A stretch of DNA of 64,000 nt from an uncultured Porphyromonadaceae bacterium. GTDB taxonomy: Bacteria; Bacteroidota; Bacteroidia; Bacteroidales; Muribaculaceae. Position numbers and translations under genes: made by a program. Each line of letters begins with the position of its first letter. Within the stretch, counting starts at the first letter, position 1. Of the stretch, positions 35,602-44,885 are shown one piece after another. The notes beneath the pieces are model-generated. The model ran no database searches and was not told where the DNA came from. It saw nothing but the letters and a program-made list of their open reading frames with translations. The stretch lies in the NCBI GenBank assembly GCA_902461565.1, contig CABPYL010000014.1, forward strand, positions 4,969-68,968. Reading direction: 5' to 3'.

Positions 35602-38600
35602 TTATTTGATGATAACCTTTGTGGCAACGCCACCCTGACGGCGAACGTATACGCCCGGAGTGAGGTTTTCAGCCTTAACGCTGATGCCCTGGAGGTTGAA
35701 GTATTCTACTTCTGCCTGTGCGTCGATGTTGATATCTTCTACACCGGTAGAAATGCCCTTGATAACACCGTTACCGGGTGTGGAAGCAACGGGATTGTCG
35801 TTAGCGATAGCATATACGCTGTAGCCCACGCCACGACCATAGTAGTGCAGGTTGTTAGCGGCGTCGAAACGCATTGTTGCCCAGTCGGTAGTTGTAACGT
35901 CGATAGCTGAGCGGTAATTCAGAACGGGTTCGTCATATTCGTCGAAGCTGAGGTCGAAGATACGGATACCGGTTTTGCCGGATATTGCGAGCAGATTACC
36001 TTCCTTGTTGATAGCCAGACCGGAGTTGCAGTCCGCAATCATGTCTTCGGGCCAGTCTTCCTTATTGACAGATGTCCAGATACGTTCACCATCATTGGTG
36101 ATGAACTCGAGAGAGAACGAGCCGGCATCCATGAAGTCAGCACGTACCTGCGTAGCGAAGATACCGCTTTCAACGGTCTGAATCTCAACGTTGGTGTTGT
36201 TAAGAGACATCCTACCCCAAGAGGTGGGTGCGGTGGTGATTGTACGCGATGTGCCGATGTTGTAAACTGCGATGGCGTTGCCCAGAAGGTCTTCGTCGAA
36301 TGTGTACATGCGGGCGTTTTCGCCTTTGCCCTGGATAGCAACACAAGGTGTACCGCTACCGATGCCGACGCCGTTGTAAGAGATAAGACCGGATTTGGCC
36401 ATCTCACCTTCGAATACGGAATAGAGAGGTTCTTCGGGATCAAGAGGATTGAAAGCCGTTACGCCGTGGGCATCGTCGCCCCAGCCAGCTACGAGTGCGT
36501 GGCCCATGTGTTCTGCGCCACGGAGCGGGTTGGACTGGTTGGAATCGCTGCCAAGAAGCGGGTCGTTCTTGTGAACCTCTGTTGCAACGAGTTCGCCTGC
36601 GGGGTTATAAATATCAAAGCCGGTGCCAGAGTTATGACCTACTACGGTGTATCCGTAGGTTTCATATTCAGGATCGGTGAAAGTGATTATAGAACCACGC
36701 TTGGTAACGGGAGCTTCTGCAAAGAATACTTCGCCGCCTGCAGCGTTGGGTTCCGAAACAACTTTTACTTCCCAGGTATATTCGGCTGCGGACAGCTGAG
36801 ACATATCAACTGTAGCGGTGTGTTCGCCCTTGGTAGCTTCCAGAGGAACAACAACGGCGTCGCCTTCTTCGGATGTCAGAACAAGTTCTGCCGAAACAGC
36901 GTCGGTAGTCAGTGCATAGTTGACAGTGTAACCGTTTTCTGTAGCTTCTGCGCTAAGGCCGTAAGCAAATGCTGACTTGTGAACGGGAACTGCAATCGGG
37001 TCGCATTCAACTTTCAGAACTGCGTCCTTGCTTACGCTCTTAGGATAGGTAAGTGTCAGCTTAACATTGGTCATCTTGGCAACGTTGATGTTGCCTGCGC
37101 CGGACTGACGGCCGAGTACGTATGTACCTTCACCTTCGATATCATTCTCAGCCTTGCCTAAGGAAATACCCCAGTTGGCATCGGCAATCTTAACTTCGCC
37201 TTCGAGTTCATCGAGAGCGAGAGTGTAGATAACTTCGCCGTTCTCGTTCAGAGTGTAGTCCGAAGCGAACTTGCTTGCGTCATCATAGCCCCAGCCGTTG
37301 AACGAGCCGCGGAGATAGAGTTCGGGGGCGGTGAAGTATTCTTCGCCGTTGGCGATGATGGTCTTGAGATCGGTGGAAACGGTGATGGTGTACTTGCCGG
37401 CGGGCAGAGTGTTGTCGCCGTCCTGGCCTGCTACGAGGTCGGTGAGTACGTTGGGTTCAAGAATTCCGCCTGCAACACCCAGAAGCTGGGAATTGAAAGC
37501 ATCCCAGTCGCCCTTGGCGGTAGAGAGTTTGAAGTTTACGTTGGAATCGCTTTCTACAGCCAGTGTGTAACCTTCGGGAGTTGCTGTGAATTCAACAGGG
37601 TTAGCGGGATCCCAACCCTGGAAGCTACCCGCTGCGTAAAGTACGGGCAATTCAGGCTGTTCACCGGCAACCGAGAATTTATACATAACGCATACACCAT
37701 CTGTTGTGCCATTAGCGAACAGTTTATATACGTTAGCGGCGGTTTCGCTGATTTTCTCTACATAGAGGCCACCACCGTTACCGGTCTTGTTGTATGTACC
37801 CCAGCCTGCTTCAAGGTCGTACATATTGGTGTATGCAACAACATTGCCTTCTTCGTCGTTAACGAGGAAATCGGGACCCCAGTGCTGACCTTTGTATGCT
37901 GTATAAGCACGGAAATAGTAGTTCTTGCCGCCGAGATTTACAACATCGAAGCCGTTCTGGCTTGTGGGAAACATTTCTATACCGTCTACAACTACAGCGC
38001 CGTCTTCGTTAAGCTCTGGTGCGGGAACCGTGTAAGCTTCGCCGTCTTCGTTGAAACCGCGGATGTTCCAGCTCTGGATAGCTGTGGAGTTGTGGTAGTA
38101 CTGGGTGAAGTACATGTCCTCGTCCATCTCGTCCATGCTGCTGAATGCGGGAACTGCACTGCCCATAGTGTTAGAAGCAGTCTCGCTGATAGCTTCGGAG
38201 GTATATTCGGGAACAACAAGTTCGCCATTCTTAATAAGAATAGGCAGAGCATTTGCAGCCCCGTTGGCTGTAAGGTAGCAGATACCGCCCTGCTCGCTGA
38301 AGAAGTCGCCTACTACACGACCGCACATATCGGCACGGTTGCCTACGAAAAGAGAGCCGTCGGGAACCTCGAGAGTGAGTTCCTTAACAGTGGAGCCGTC
38401 AGCGCTGATAAGGGTGTACTGGTTCCAGTTTGTTGCACCGGTAGGCCAGTTGCGGTTTACAAGCATGTTGCCGGCCTGATCTACGAACAGACCCTTGTTC
38501 ATAGCCTTGTCGCTTACATAGACAGTATCGACTTTGCCGTTTTCTACGGTAGTAATGTAGTTAACGTCTACGGTATAGAATTTACCGTTTACCGCATTAC

Positions 38601-38745
38601 CACCACGAACATTGTTAGCAGCGCTGCCGAAACCGGCATGGGTGCGCCACATCTCTGTTAATGTTGGCGTCTGGGCATTTGCCATGAATGCGCTTGCAGT
38701 CAGTGCAAAAAATCCAAACGCAGCCTTGCGTAATGAAATGTTCAT
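35602..38745 (-). CDS. Secreted SusE/F-like protein with beta-propeller-like flanks and C-terminal tail motif
   Basis: 1047 residues with a signal peptide (MNISLRKAAFGFFALTASAFMANA). Residues about 25-365 and 640-1000 form a split beta-propeller-like region ('EMWRTHAGFGSAANNVRGGN', 'GTSRTITTAPTSWGR'). Between them are two SusE/SusF-type carbohydrate-binding modules ('LYAAGSFQGWDPANPVEF', 'ELYLRGSFNGWGYDD') and an Ig-like domain. The end 'VEYFNLQGISV...GVYVRRQG' is the shared tail. The likely role is glycan binding at the cell surface. It is monocistronic with its own promoter (38847-38878) and not next to susC/D genes. Confidence 0.72.
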   Translation of the reverse strand: MNISLRKAAFGFFALTASAFMANAQTPTLTEMWRTHAGFGSAANNVRGGNAVNGKFYTVDVNYITTVENGKVDTVYVSDKAMNKGLFVDQAGNMLVNRNWPTGATNWNQYTLISADGSTVKELTLEVPDGSLFVGNRADMCGRVVGDFFSEQGGICYLTANGAANALPILIKNGELVVPEYTSEAISETASNTMGSAVPAFSSMDEMDEDMYFTQYYHNSTAIQSWNIRGFNEDGEAYTVPAPELNEDGAVVVDGIEMFPTSQNGFDVVNLGGKNYYFRAYTAYKGQHWGPDFLVNDEEGNVVAYTNMYDLEAGWGTYNKTGNGGGLYVEKISETAANVYKLFANGTTDGVCVMYKFSVAGEQPELPVLYAAGSFQGWDPANPVEFTATPEGYTLAVESDSNVNFKLSTAKGDWDAFNSQLLGVAGGILEPNVLTDLVAGQDGDNTLPAGKYTITVSTDLKTIIANGEEYFTAPELYLRGSFNGWGYDDASKFASDYTLNENGEVIYTLALDELEGEVKIADANWGISLGKAENDIEGEGTYVLGRQSGAGNINVAKMTNVKLTLTYPKSVSKDAVLKVECDPIAVPVHKSAFAYGLSAEATENGYTVNYALTTDAVSAELVLTSEEGDAVVVPLEATKGEHTATVDMSQLSAAEYTWEVKVVSEPNAAGGEVFFAEAPVTKRGSIITFTDPEYETYGYTVVGHNSGTGFDIYNPAGELVATEVHKNDPLLGSDSNQSNPLRGAEHMGHALVAGWGDDAHGVTAFNPLDPEEPLYSVFEGEMAKSGLISYNGVGIGSGTPCVAIQGKGENARMYTFDEDLLGNAIAVYNIGTSRTITTAPTSWGRMSLNNTNVEIQTVESGIFATQVRADFMDAGSFSLEFITNDGERIWTSVNKEDWPEDMIADCNSGLAINKEGNLLAISGKTGIRIFDLSFDEYDEPVLNYRSAIDVTTTDWATMRFDAANNLHYYGRGVGYSVYAIANDNPVASTPGNGVIKGISTGVEDINIDAQAEVEYFNLQGISVKAENLTPGVYVRRQGGVATKVIIK

Positions 38746-39042
38746 TTTACTGATTTTAAGGTTAATATTGGTATTAAAAACGTATATTCGCTATTTTATG
38801 TCTTTCAACGGTACTGAAATGCATCTATATGTGCACTATTCAGCGCCAAAAATAAATATTATTATTAAGAAGACCAAAAATTCTCAAATTAATTTAATTG
38901 TTTTAACTTTTAATAACACTAATTCAGTAGAATTAATATACCCACCACACCATAACAACCATGCAAAAAATGTCGGTACATACCACCGCATTTCGGGACG
39001 CGCAAACACATGTAGGTCCCCACCCCGAAAAACGCCCACCCC
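38746..39042. other. AT-rich intergenic region, no gene seen
   Basis: Between the pckA 3' end and the SusE/F-like gene. Apart from the minus-strand promoter at 38847-38878 and the terminator at its right edge I see no gene, RNA or repeat. The base composition is much more AT-rich than the genes around it. Confidence 0.6.
38847..38878 (-). promoter_or_regulatory. Bacteroidetes-type promoter of the SusE/F-like gene
   Basis: On the minus strand TTTG (38878-38875), a 20-bp spacer and TATTTTTG (38854-38847), leaving a leader of about 95 nt before the ATG at 38745. Confidence 0.75.
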
Positions 39043-39073
39043 AAAAAAAAGCTGCGCTTTCGCGCAGCTTTTT
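39043..39073 (-). terminator. Rho-independent terminator of pckA
   Basis: A 7-bp GC stem (39051-39057 with 39062-39068) and loop TTTC. On the minus strand the A-run 39043-39050 gives the U-tail. A T-run on the other side makes it bidirectional. Confidence 0.88.
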
Positions 39074-39096
39074 CATATAAAATGGGGAACGATTTA

Positions 39097-40734
39097 TCAG
39101 AGACGGGGGCCGGCGGCAACGAGAGCTTTGCCGGATTCGTGGTTCTCGTACTTGGCAAAGTTCTTGATGAAGCGGGCAGCGAGGTCTTCGGCCTTCTTTG
39201 TCCACTCTTCAGGGTTAGCGTAGGTGTCGCGGGGGTCGAGGATTTTGGGATCAACGCCGGGAAGCTCGGTAGGAATCTCGAAGTTGAAGATGGGGAGCTT
39301 CTTGGTAGGAGCGGTAAGGATGTCGCCACCGAGGATTGCGTCAATAATACCGCGGGTATCCTTGATGGAGATACGCTTGCCTGTGCCGTTCCAGCCGGTG
39401 TTTACAAGGTAAGCCTTCGCACCGGATTTTTCCATACGCTTAACCAGTTCCTCGGCGTATTTTGTGGGGTGCAGCTCAAGGAATGCCTGGCCGAAGCAAG
39501 CGGAGAAAGTAGGAGTGGGTTCGGTGATACCGCGTTCGGTACCGGCGAGTTTTGCGGTGAAGCCGCTCAGGAAGTAATACTTGGTCTGCTCGCTGTCGAG
39601 GATGGAAACGGGGGGCAGAACACCGAATGCGTCAGCGCTGAGGAAGATAACATTCTTTGCAGCGGGACCGTGGCTGATGGGCTTAACGATGTTCTTGATA
39701 AAGTAGATAGGATAGCTTACGCGGGTATTCTCGGTAACGCTCTTGTCGGAGAAGTCGATTTTGCCGTCTTTGTCAACAGTAACATTCTCCAGGAGTGCGT
39801 CGCGACGGATAGCGTTGTAGATGTCGGGTTCGCTTTCCTTGTCCAGGTTGATAACCTTGGCATAGCAGCCGCCTTCGAAGTTGAACACGCCGTTGTCGTC
39901 CCAGCCGTGCTCGTCATCGCCGATAAGGAGACGTTTGGGATCGGTGGAAAGGGTGGTCTTGCCGGTGCCGGACAGACCGAAGAAGATGGCGGTGTTCTCG
40001 CCGTTCATGTCGGTGTTTGCAGAGCAGTGCATGGAAGCGATGCCCTGAAGGGGAAGGAAGTAGTTCATCATGGAGAACATACCTTTCTTCATTTCACCGC
40101 CGTACCAGGTGTTGATGATAACCTGCTCGCGGGAAGTGATGTTGAATACAACGGCAGTTTCGCTGTTGAGGCCGAGTTCAGCGTAGTTGGTGAGTTTTGC
40201 CTTGGATGCGTTGTAAACAACGAAGTCGGGAGTAAAGTCCTTCAGTTCCTCGTCGGTAGGACGGATGAACATGTTCTTTACAAAGTGAGCCTGCCATGCA
40301 ACCTCAACGATGAAACGTACAGCCATACGGGTGTCTTTGTTGGCACCGCAGAAGCCGTCTACAACATAAAGTTTCTTGTTGGAAAGTTCCTTAAGAGCCA
40401 GTTCCTTGCAAGCTTTCCAGGCTTCCTGGGAAGCGGGCTTGTTGTCGTTCTTGTATTCCGGTGTAGTCCACCATACTGTGTCCTTGGATTTCTCGTCGAG
40501 AACAATAAATTTGTCTTTGGGCGAACGGCCGGTGTAAACGCCTGTGAAAACGTCTACTGCGCCGAGTTCGGTAACATAACCTTTCTCGTAGCCCGTAAGG
40601 CTCGGATCGGTCTCGTCTTTGAACAGTTCTTCGTAAGTGGGGTTGTAAATCACTTCGGTTGTGCCTTCGATGCCGTATTTGGCGAGGTCGGCTTTCACTT
40701 CGGCCGCGCGGGCCTTTCTGATGTCTTCGCTCAT
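39097..40734 (-). CDS. pckA: Phosphoenolpyruvate carboxykinase (ATP)
   Basis: 545 residues. Converts PEP, CO2 and ADP to oxaloacetate and ATP (or the reverse); in Bacteroidales it is the main CO2-fixing step toward succinate and propionate. Signatures: 'GVYTGRSPKDKFIVLDE', kinase P-loop 'FFGLSGTGKTTLSTDP', 'DDEHGWDDNGVFNFEGGCYA' with metal-binding Asp, and 'NTRVSYPIYFI'. Full length. It has its own -7 box and terminator. Confidence 0.96.
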   Translation of the reverse strand: MSEDIRKARAAEVKADLAKYGIEGTTEVIYNPTYEELFKDETDPSLTGYEKGYVTELGAVDVFTGVYTGRSPKDKFIVLDEKSKDTVWWTTPEYKNDNKPASQEAWKACKELALKELSNKKLYVVDGFCGANKDTRMAVRFIVEVAWQAHFVKNMFIRPTDEELKDFTPDFVVYNASKAKLTNYAELGLNSETAVVFNITSREQVIINTWYGGEMKKGMFSMMNYFLPLQGIASMHCSANTDMNGENTAIFFGLSGTGKTTLSTDPKRLLIGDDEHGWDDNGVFNFEGGCYAKVINLDKESEPDIYNAIRRDALLENVTVDKDGKIDFSDKSVTENTRVSYPIYFIKNIVKPISHGPAAKNVIFLSADAFGVLPPVSILDSEQTKYYFLSGFTAKLAGTERGITEPTPTFSACFGQAFLELHPTKYAEELVKRMEKSGAKAYLVNTGWNGTGKRISIKDTRGIIDAILGGDILTAPTKKLPIFNFEIPTELPGVDPKILDPRDTYANPEEWTKKAEDLAARFIKNFAKYENHESGKALVAAGPRL

Positions 40735-40814
40735 ATTGCTTGAGTATATTAGTAGTTATGTATGTTAATTTCTATCTGACGTATTGCGTCGGTCAAATCC
40801 TTGTTAACCGAGTG

Positions 40815-40822
40815 CAAAGGTA
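40815..40822 (-). promoter_or_regulatory. -7 promoter element of pckA
   Basis: On the minus strand TACCTTTG matches TAnnTTTG, 80 bp before the ATG. No clear TTTG is seen 20 bp upstream. Confidence 0.45.
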
Positions 40823-40965
40823 TGAAATTTTTTATTGATTTCTTCGATTATGGAAATTTTTCTTTATTAATTTTGCTTAATGCGGCCCAAAACGCTCCGC
40901 GGGCCGGACTCCTTCTTTGCGAAAGCGCAGGAATAACGGCGCGGGAAGCCCACCGGTTCAGCCTG

Positions 40966-42351
40966 TTAAAGATTTTTAGCGGAATCGCCAGCTGGACCAA
41001 TCGGGCTAATTCGCCCGATGTGCCGCATCTGCCATACAACCATAGCTAAAGTAGCTATTGTAGCTAAAGCATCGGAGGCGGGGAAGGACCACCATACGCC
41101 GCGCAAACCCAATGCCGGCGGCAGGATGAACAACAGCGGAATAAGAAACACTACCTGACGCATAAGGCTGACCACTATCGATTTCATGGCCATGCCGATA
41201 CTCTGGAACAGCGTGGTGGATATTATCTGGAAGCCGACCATCGGGAACACAAGCAGGCAGCACGAAAGAGCCGTCTCGGTTGCATCGAGCAGGGCACTGT
41301 CGGTGCTGAATGCCATGCCGACCTCGCGCGGGAACATCAGGCCGAACACTCCGCCGACGGCAGTTACCACCGTGGCGGCGCCGACTGCCAGCCAGAATGT
41401 GCGCCGCAACCGGTGCAGATGTCCGGCGCCGTAGTTGTAGCCTAATATGGGCTGGAGGCCCTGGCACACACCAAGTACCACGGATGTGAGCAGCGACGTA
41501 TACGTTATCATGATACCTGCGGCGGCGATATCACGGTCCGAGCCGTAGCGCAGCAGACTGTTGTTGATAATGGCATTGATTACGCAGCCTGCGGCATTAA
41601 CAAGCGTAGGCGCGGCGCCCAGGGGCACCACGGCGGCCACGATGCGCCATCGCAGACGGAAGGTACCGCGGTGGAAACGCAGGGTAACGTCCTTTCGCAT
41701 GAAGTGAGCCATAACAAAAGCTGCGGAAGTGAGCATGGCGATGTCGGTGGCATAGGCAGCGCCGCGGATGCCCCAACCGAACACATATATAAATAAAGGA
41801 TCGAGCGCGGTATTCACTATCGCGCCGATAAACATGGTATACATCGCCCGCCGCGGGTAGCCGGAGGCCCGCATCAGATTATTGAAACTGTATGTTACGT
41901 TCGTAAGCAGCAGACCGGGCAACAGGGGTACCATGTACATGCGGGCATACGGCAGCGTGGCCTCGCTGGCACCGAACAGATGCAGCATGGTGTCCATAAA
42001 GATGGCGAACAACGCTATATATACAACGGCGTTGATTATTGTGAGCGTGAGGGCATTCCCCAGAATCTCCTGGGCTCGGGCGATGTTTTTCTCGCCGAGC
42101 ACAATGGACAGACGTGCCGTCGAACCTACGCCCACAAGAATACCCACTGCTGCCGAGAGGTTCATCAGCGGGAAGGTGATAGCCAGGCCGGCAATAGCGT
42201 CGGGGCCCACCCACTGCCCTATAAAAATGCGGTCTACAACATTGTAGAGCGACATCACTAACATGCCCACCACTGCGGGGAGGCTGTACTGCCACAACAG
42301 GCGCCCTACAGGGCGTGTGGCAAGATCGGTAAGGCGTTTATCCTGATTCAT
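40966..42351 (-). CDS. MATE family multidrug/Na+ efflux transporter
   Basis: 461 residues with 12 hydrophobic helices arranged in two halves. The family start 'RPVGRLLWQYSLPAVVGMLV' with 'YNVVDRIFIGQWVGPDAIAG' is followed by the second-half 'NAAGCVINAIINNSLLRYGS' and 'CQGLQPILGYNYGAGHLHRL'. It exports organic cations with Na+ or H+; the substrate cannot be told. It lies alone on the minus strand, 105 bp after the TPR gene, with a hairpin between them. Confidence 0.92.
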   Translation of the reverse strand: MNQDKRLTDLATRPVGRLLWQYSLPAVVGMLVMSLYNVVDRIFIGQWVGPDAIAGLAITFPLMNLSAAVGILVGVGSTARLSIVLGEKNIARAQEILGNALTLTIINAVVYIALFAIFMDTMLHLFGASEATLPYARMYMVPLLPGLLLTNVTYSFNNLMRASGYPRRAMYTMFIGAIVNTALDPLFIYVFGWGIRGAAYATDIAMLTSAAFVMAHFMRKDVTLRFHRGTFRLRWRIVAAVVPLGAAPTLVNAAGCVINAIINNSLLRYGSDRDIAAAGIMITYTSLLTSVVLGVCQGLQPILGYNYGAGHLHRLRRTFWLAVGAATVVTAVGGVFGLMFPREVGMAFSTDSALLDATETALSCCLLVFPMVGFQIISTTLFQSIGMAMKSIVVSLMRQVVFLIPLLFILPPALGLRGVWWSFPASDALATIATLAMVVWQMRHIGRISPIGPAGDSAKNL

Positions 42352-42364
42352 AGCTTGATATACA

Positions 42365-42394
42365 TAAGGCCGTCGGAGATGTTCGACGGCCTTA
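42365..42394. terminator. Perfect 11-bp hairpin between TPR and MATE genes
   Basis: taaggccgtcg and cgacggcctta (42365-42375 with 42384-42394) with an 8-nt loop. It ends the TPR gene; there is no strong T-run. Confidence 0.65.
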
Positions 42395-42456
42395 CAAATT
42401 GGTTATGGCTTGGTGTGGCCCACACGGCATTGCCGTGCGGACGAACCGTTATTTTC

Positions 42457-43101
42457 TTATTCTGCCTGCGCAAGGGCGCGCTCGTAGAACTTGCGGATGT
42501 CGGTGCGTGTGCTTGCCACGTAGGAGGGATATTCGTCGATAATCTCCTTGTATGCGGCTGCCTCGGCCTTGTAGTTCTTCTGTTCGCGGTAAACGTTGGC
42601 TTCCTTTATAAGAATGAAGGGAACGATTTCGGGGTTCTCGTCGGCAGCGCTGATGGCTTTCTTGTAAGCCGAAAGAGCCTGGTCGAGCTGACCGAGGTTC
42701 ACGTAGCAGTCGCCGGTGAGCGAGTAAACGCCGGGTTCCGCAACCTCGTCGTCGAGCGAGCAGTCCTCGAGGTACTCGAGAGCTTCCTGATATTTTTCCT
42801 GGTTGTACAGGCGAATGCCCATTTCGGCTTTGGCGCGGTTGCCGCTCTTGTAGCCCATGCCGGCCACTTCCTTGTAGAGTGCTGTTGCAACGCTGTCGTT
42901 TGCGGCTGCGTCGGCCTTTGCGATAGCCTCGTCGGCCTTGCGGCTACCTGCCTGGGCGATGAGAATCCATGCCAATGCTGCAACCACTGCCGCGATAACG
43001 ACTACCGAGCAGGCCACTAAGGCCTTTTTGTTAGCTTTTGCCTTTGCAACGATGTCGTCTGCTACTTCGGGCGTCTGCTGTTCCTTTACTTTGTTTTCCA
43101 T
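42457..43101 (-). CDS. Membrane-anchored tetratricopeptide repeat protein (YfgM-like)
   Basis: 214 residues. A cytoplasmic N-terminus of about 25 residues, one TM helix ('KALVACSVVVIAAVVAALAW') and a periplasmic TPR domain ('LYNQEKYQEALEYLEDCSL', 'LGQLDQALSAYKKAISAADE', 'NYKAEAAAYKEIIDEYPSY'). The layout matches YfgM-type proteins that help Sec-exported proteins or the PpiD chaperone, but the identity of the partner is inference. Confidence 0.75.
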   Translation of the reverse strand: MENKVKEQQTPEVADDIVAKAKANKKALVACSVVVIAAVVAALAWILIAQAGSRKADEAIAKADAAANDSVATALYKEVAGMGYKSGNRAKAEMGIRLYNQEKYQEALEYLEDCSLDDEVAEPGVYSLTGDCYVNLGQLDQALSAYKKAISAADENPEIVPFILIKEANVYREQKNYKAEAAAYKEIIDEYPSYVASTRTDIRKFYERALAQAE

Positions 43102-43178
43102 TGCTATGTCAAGTGTTTATTTATTCGGAAATTCATGCGAAATCGCGACATGCCGGGGCATATCTGCGTTTCAAAGTG

Positions 43179-43186
43179 CAAAAATA
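43179..43186 (-). promoter_or_regulatory. -7 promoter element of the TPR gene
   Basis: On the minus strand TATTTTTG matches TAnnTTTG, about 80 bp before the ATG at 43101. Twenty bp upstream is TTTC instead of TTTG. Confidence 0.4.
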
Positions 43187-43225
43187 GCGTTTATTTTTAA
43201 AATCAGAAAATTTCGGACGCTGTTT

Positions 43226-44302
43226 TTAATTATTATTGCGATTCCTGGGCTTTTGCGAGGCTATCGAGGCATAAATTGCGTTCAGATCGGCGGCGATGGC
43301 ATCCGGATAGTACGCTTTGGCACGGAGGGCGGCTTCGCGGCCCTGGCTCTCCACAAAGGCAGGATTATCCAGATAGCGGCAGATGGCGGCGCCCATAGCG
43401 GCAGTGTCGCGCGGCGGCACAAGAGTGCCGTTTACACCATCGGCAATCAGCTCGGGAATACTGCCAACGGTCGTGGCTATCGACGGCAGGGCATATGTTC
43501 CGGCTTCGAGGAGCACCACCGGCAATCCTTCGAAGTGCGAGGGAAGTATCAGTGCGTCGGCGGCACGCAGTTCGCGGTCCTTGTCCGCGCCGTAGAGCGT
43601 GCCTACGTATTGCGCCATATCAGACAGATTGTGCTCACGTATGTAGCTCTCGAGTTCGGCGGTTTCTCCCGGGCCTGCGAGTTTCAGATGCACGCGGCCG
43701 CCAAAGCGGTCGCGGTTCTCCTCAAGAGCTTTCAGCAGATCGTAGATGCCCTTGTCGGCGCATATCTTGCCTATGAACAGCATGTTGAACCGTCCCGGCA
43801 CAGGGGTATGCGGCTCCACAGGGCGCTCGGGCGGCACAACCATGTTGTGCAGAATGTGCACGTCGGGACAGCCGAGATCTTCCGTGAAATATTTTTTCCA
43901 TACCTCTCCGAGCACCACAACCGAGTCGCATTTGTGTAGAAAAGCCTTGATATCAGCCTTGTTATGGCTTTCGACGAAATCGCGGAAGCCGCCGGCATGG
44001 CAGTGGAAGATAGTGCGGAAGCCGAGAAAGCGCGCCCAGTCGAGCACTATACGCTTGCGGTAGAACGATTTGCCCATTGCCGAATGCGCATGCACGGCAT
44101 TGTAGCCCGCCAGCCTGTAAAAAGGCATAAGCACAAGGGTCGAAGCAAGCACAAAGGCGCCGGCTATCGAGCCGTGCCGGCTGTTGGTGGGCAGAAAATG
44201 GAAATCGGCGAGGGTGCGGCTATATGATTTAAGAACAGACGAAATTCCGCCTGTAGCCTTGAGCGACGGCCCCGTCATGAGTACGCGCAGTTTCTTTTCC
44301 AT
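43226..44302 (-). CDS. Glycosyltransferase family 4 (GT-B) protein
   Basis: 358 residues. A two-domain GT-B fold: N-terminal acceptor domain with 'MTGPSLKATGGISSVLKSY' and 'AHSAMGKSFYRKRIVL'; C-terminal nucleotide-sugar domain with 'FNMLFIGKICADKGIYDLLK', 'VGTLYGADKDRELRAADALI' and the E-x7-E motif 'FEGLPVVLLEAGTYALPSIA'. It probably builds capsule, LPS or O-glycan. It is a lone gene here, not in a polysaccharide cluster. The C-terminus is Asn/Arg-rich. Confidence 0.85.
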   Translation of the reverse strand: MEKKLRVLMTGPSLKATGGISSVLKSYSRTLADFHFLPTNSRHGSIAGAFVLASTLVLMPFYRLAGYNAVHAHSAMGKSFYRKRIVLDWARFLGFRTIFHCHAGGFRDFVESHNKADIKAFLHKCDSVVVLGEVWKKYFTEDLGCPDVHILHNMVVPPERPVEPHTPVPGRFNMLFIGKICADKGIYDLLKALEENRDRFGGRVHLKLAGPGETAELESYIREHNLSDMAQYVGTLYGADKDRELRAADALILPSHFEGLPVVLLEAGTYALPSIATTVGSIPELIADGVNGTLVPPRDTAAMGAAICRYLDNPAFVESQGREAALRAKAYYPDAIAADLNAIYASIASQKPRNRNNN

Positions 44303-44308
44303 GCCTTA

Positions 44309-44330
44309 TTAACGCATGTGCACACGTTAA
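44309..44330. promoter_or_regulatory. 22-bp operator-like palindrome between the glycosyltransferase and cdd genes
   Basis: ttaacg and cgttaa form the outer arms and the centre contains GTGCAC; 16 of 22 bases pair. It lies 6 bp before the glycosyltransferase start and 62 bp before cdd. Confidence 0.4.
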
Positions 44331-44365
44331 ATTGTGTAAAGACACCGTATTTGGTATTTTTTCGC

Positions 44366-44373
44366 TAACTTTG
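44366..44373 (+). promoter_or_regulatory. -7 promoter element of cdd
   Basis: TAACTTTG, 19 bp before the ATG at 44393; no TTTG at the usual 20-bp distance. Confidence 0.45.
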
Positions 44374-44392
44374 CAGAAAGAAAGCAACCGCT

Positions 44393-44866
44393 ATGAATGA
44401 TATCGAGATAATTACCCGCCTGCGATCGGCGAGCTACTCCGAACTATCGGACACCGACCGTTCGCTTGTCGACGCTGCCCGCGCCATGACGGCCAAATCG
44501 TATGCTCCCTACAGCCACTTCCATGTAGGTGCTGCTATCTTGCTTGACAACGGCGAGATTGTTACCGGTGCAAATCAGGAAAACGCCGCCTATCCCTCGG
44601 GCACATGCGCCGAACGCTCGGCATGTTTCTGGGCCGGCGCCAACTATCCTCAGGCAAAGTTCGAGAAGATAGCCATAGCAGCCGTCGGCACCGACGGCAA
44701 AGAAGTGGCAGAACCATGCGCGCCCTGCGGCGCCTGCCGGCAGGCGTTGCTCGAATACGAGAAGCTGGCCGGCCATCCCGTACAGCTACTCCTTGTCGGC
44801 AGCGATGCAATCTATATCCTTCCCTCGGTGCAGTCCACCCTGCCCCTCGCTTTCAGTGAATTTTAA
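44393..44866 (+). CDS. cdd: Cytidine deaminase
   Basis: 157 residues, the homotetrameric short type. Deaminates cytidine and deoxycytidine in pyrimidine salvage. The zinc site is 'TCAERSA' (Cys72, with Glu74 as proton shuttle) and 'PCGACRQ' (Cys112, Cys115); substrate contact is at 'AYAPYSHFHVGAAIL'-like 'SYAPYSHFHVGAAIL'. tyrS starts 19 bp downstream, so the two are likely co-transcribed. Confidence 0.93.
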   Translation: MNDIEIITRLRSASYSELSDTDRSLVDAARAMTAKSYAPYSHFHVGAAILLDNGEIVTGANQENAAYPSGTCAERSACFWAGANYPQAKFEKIAIAAVGTDGKEVAEPCAPCGACRQALLEYEKLAGHPVQLLLVGSDAIYILPSVQSTLPLAFSEF

Positions 44867-44885
44867 ACCCTCATCATATACTCCA

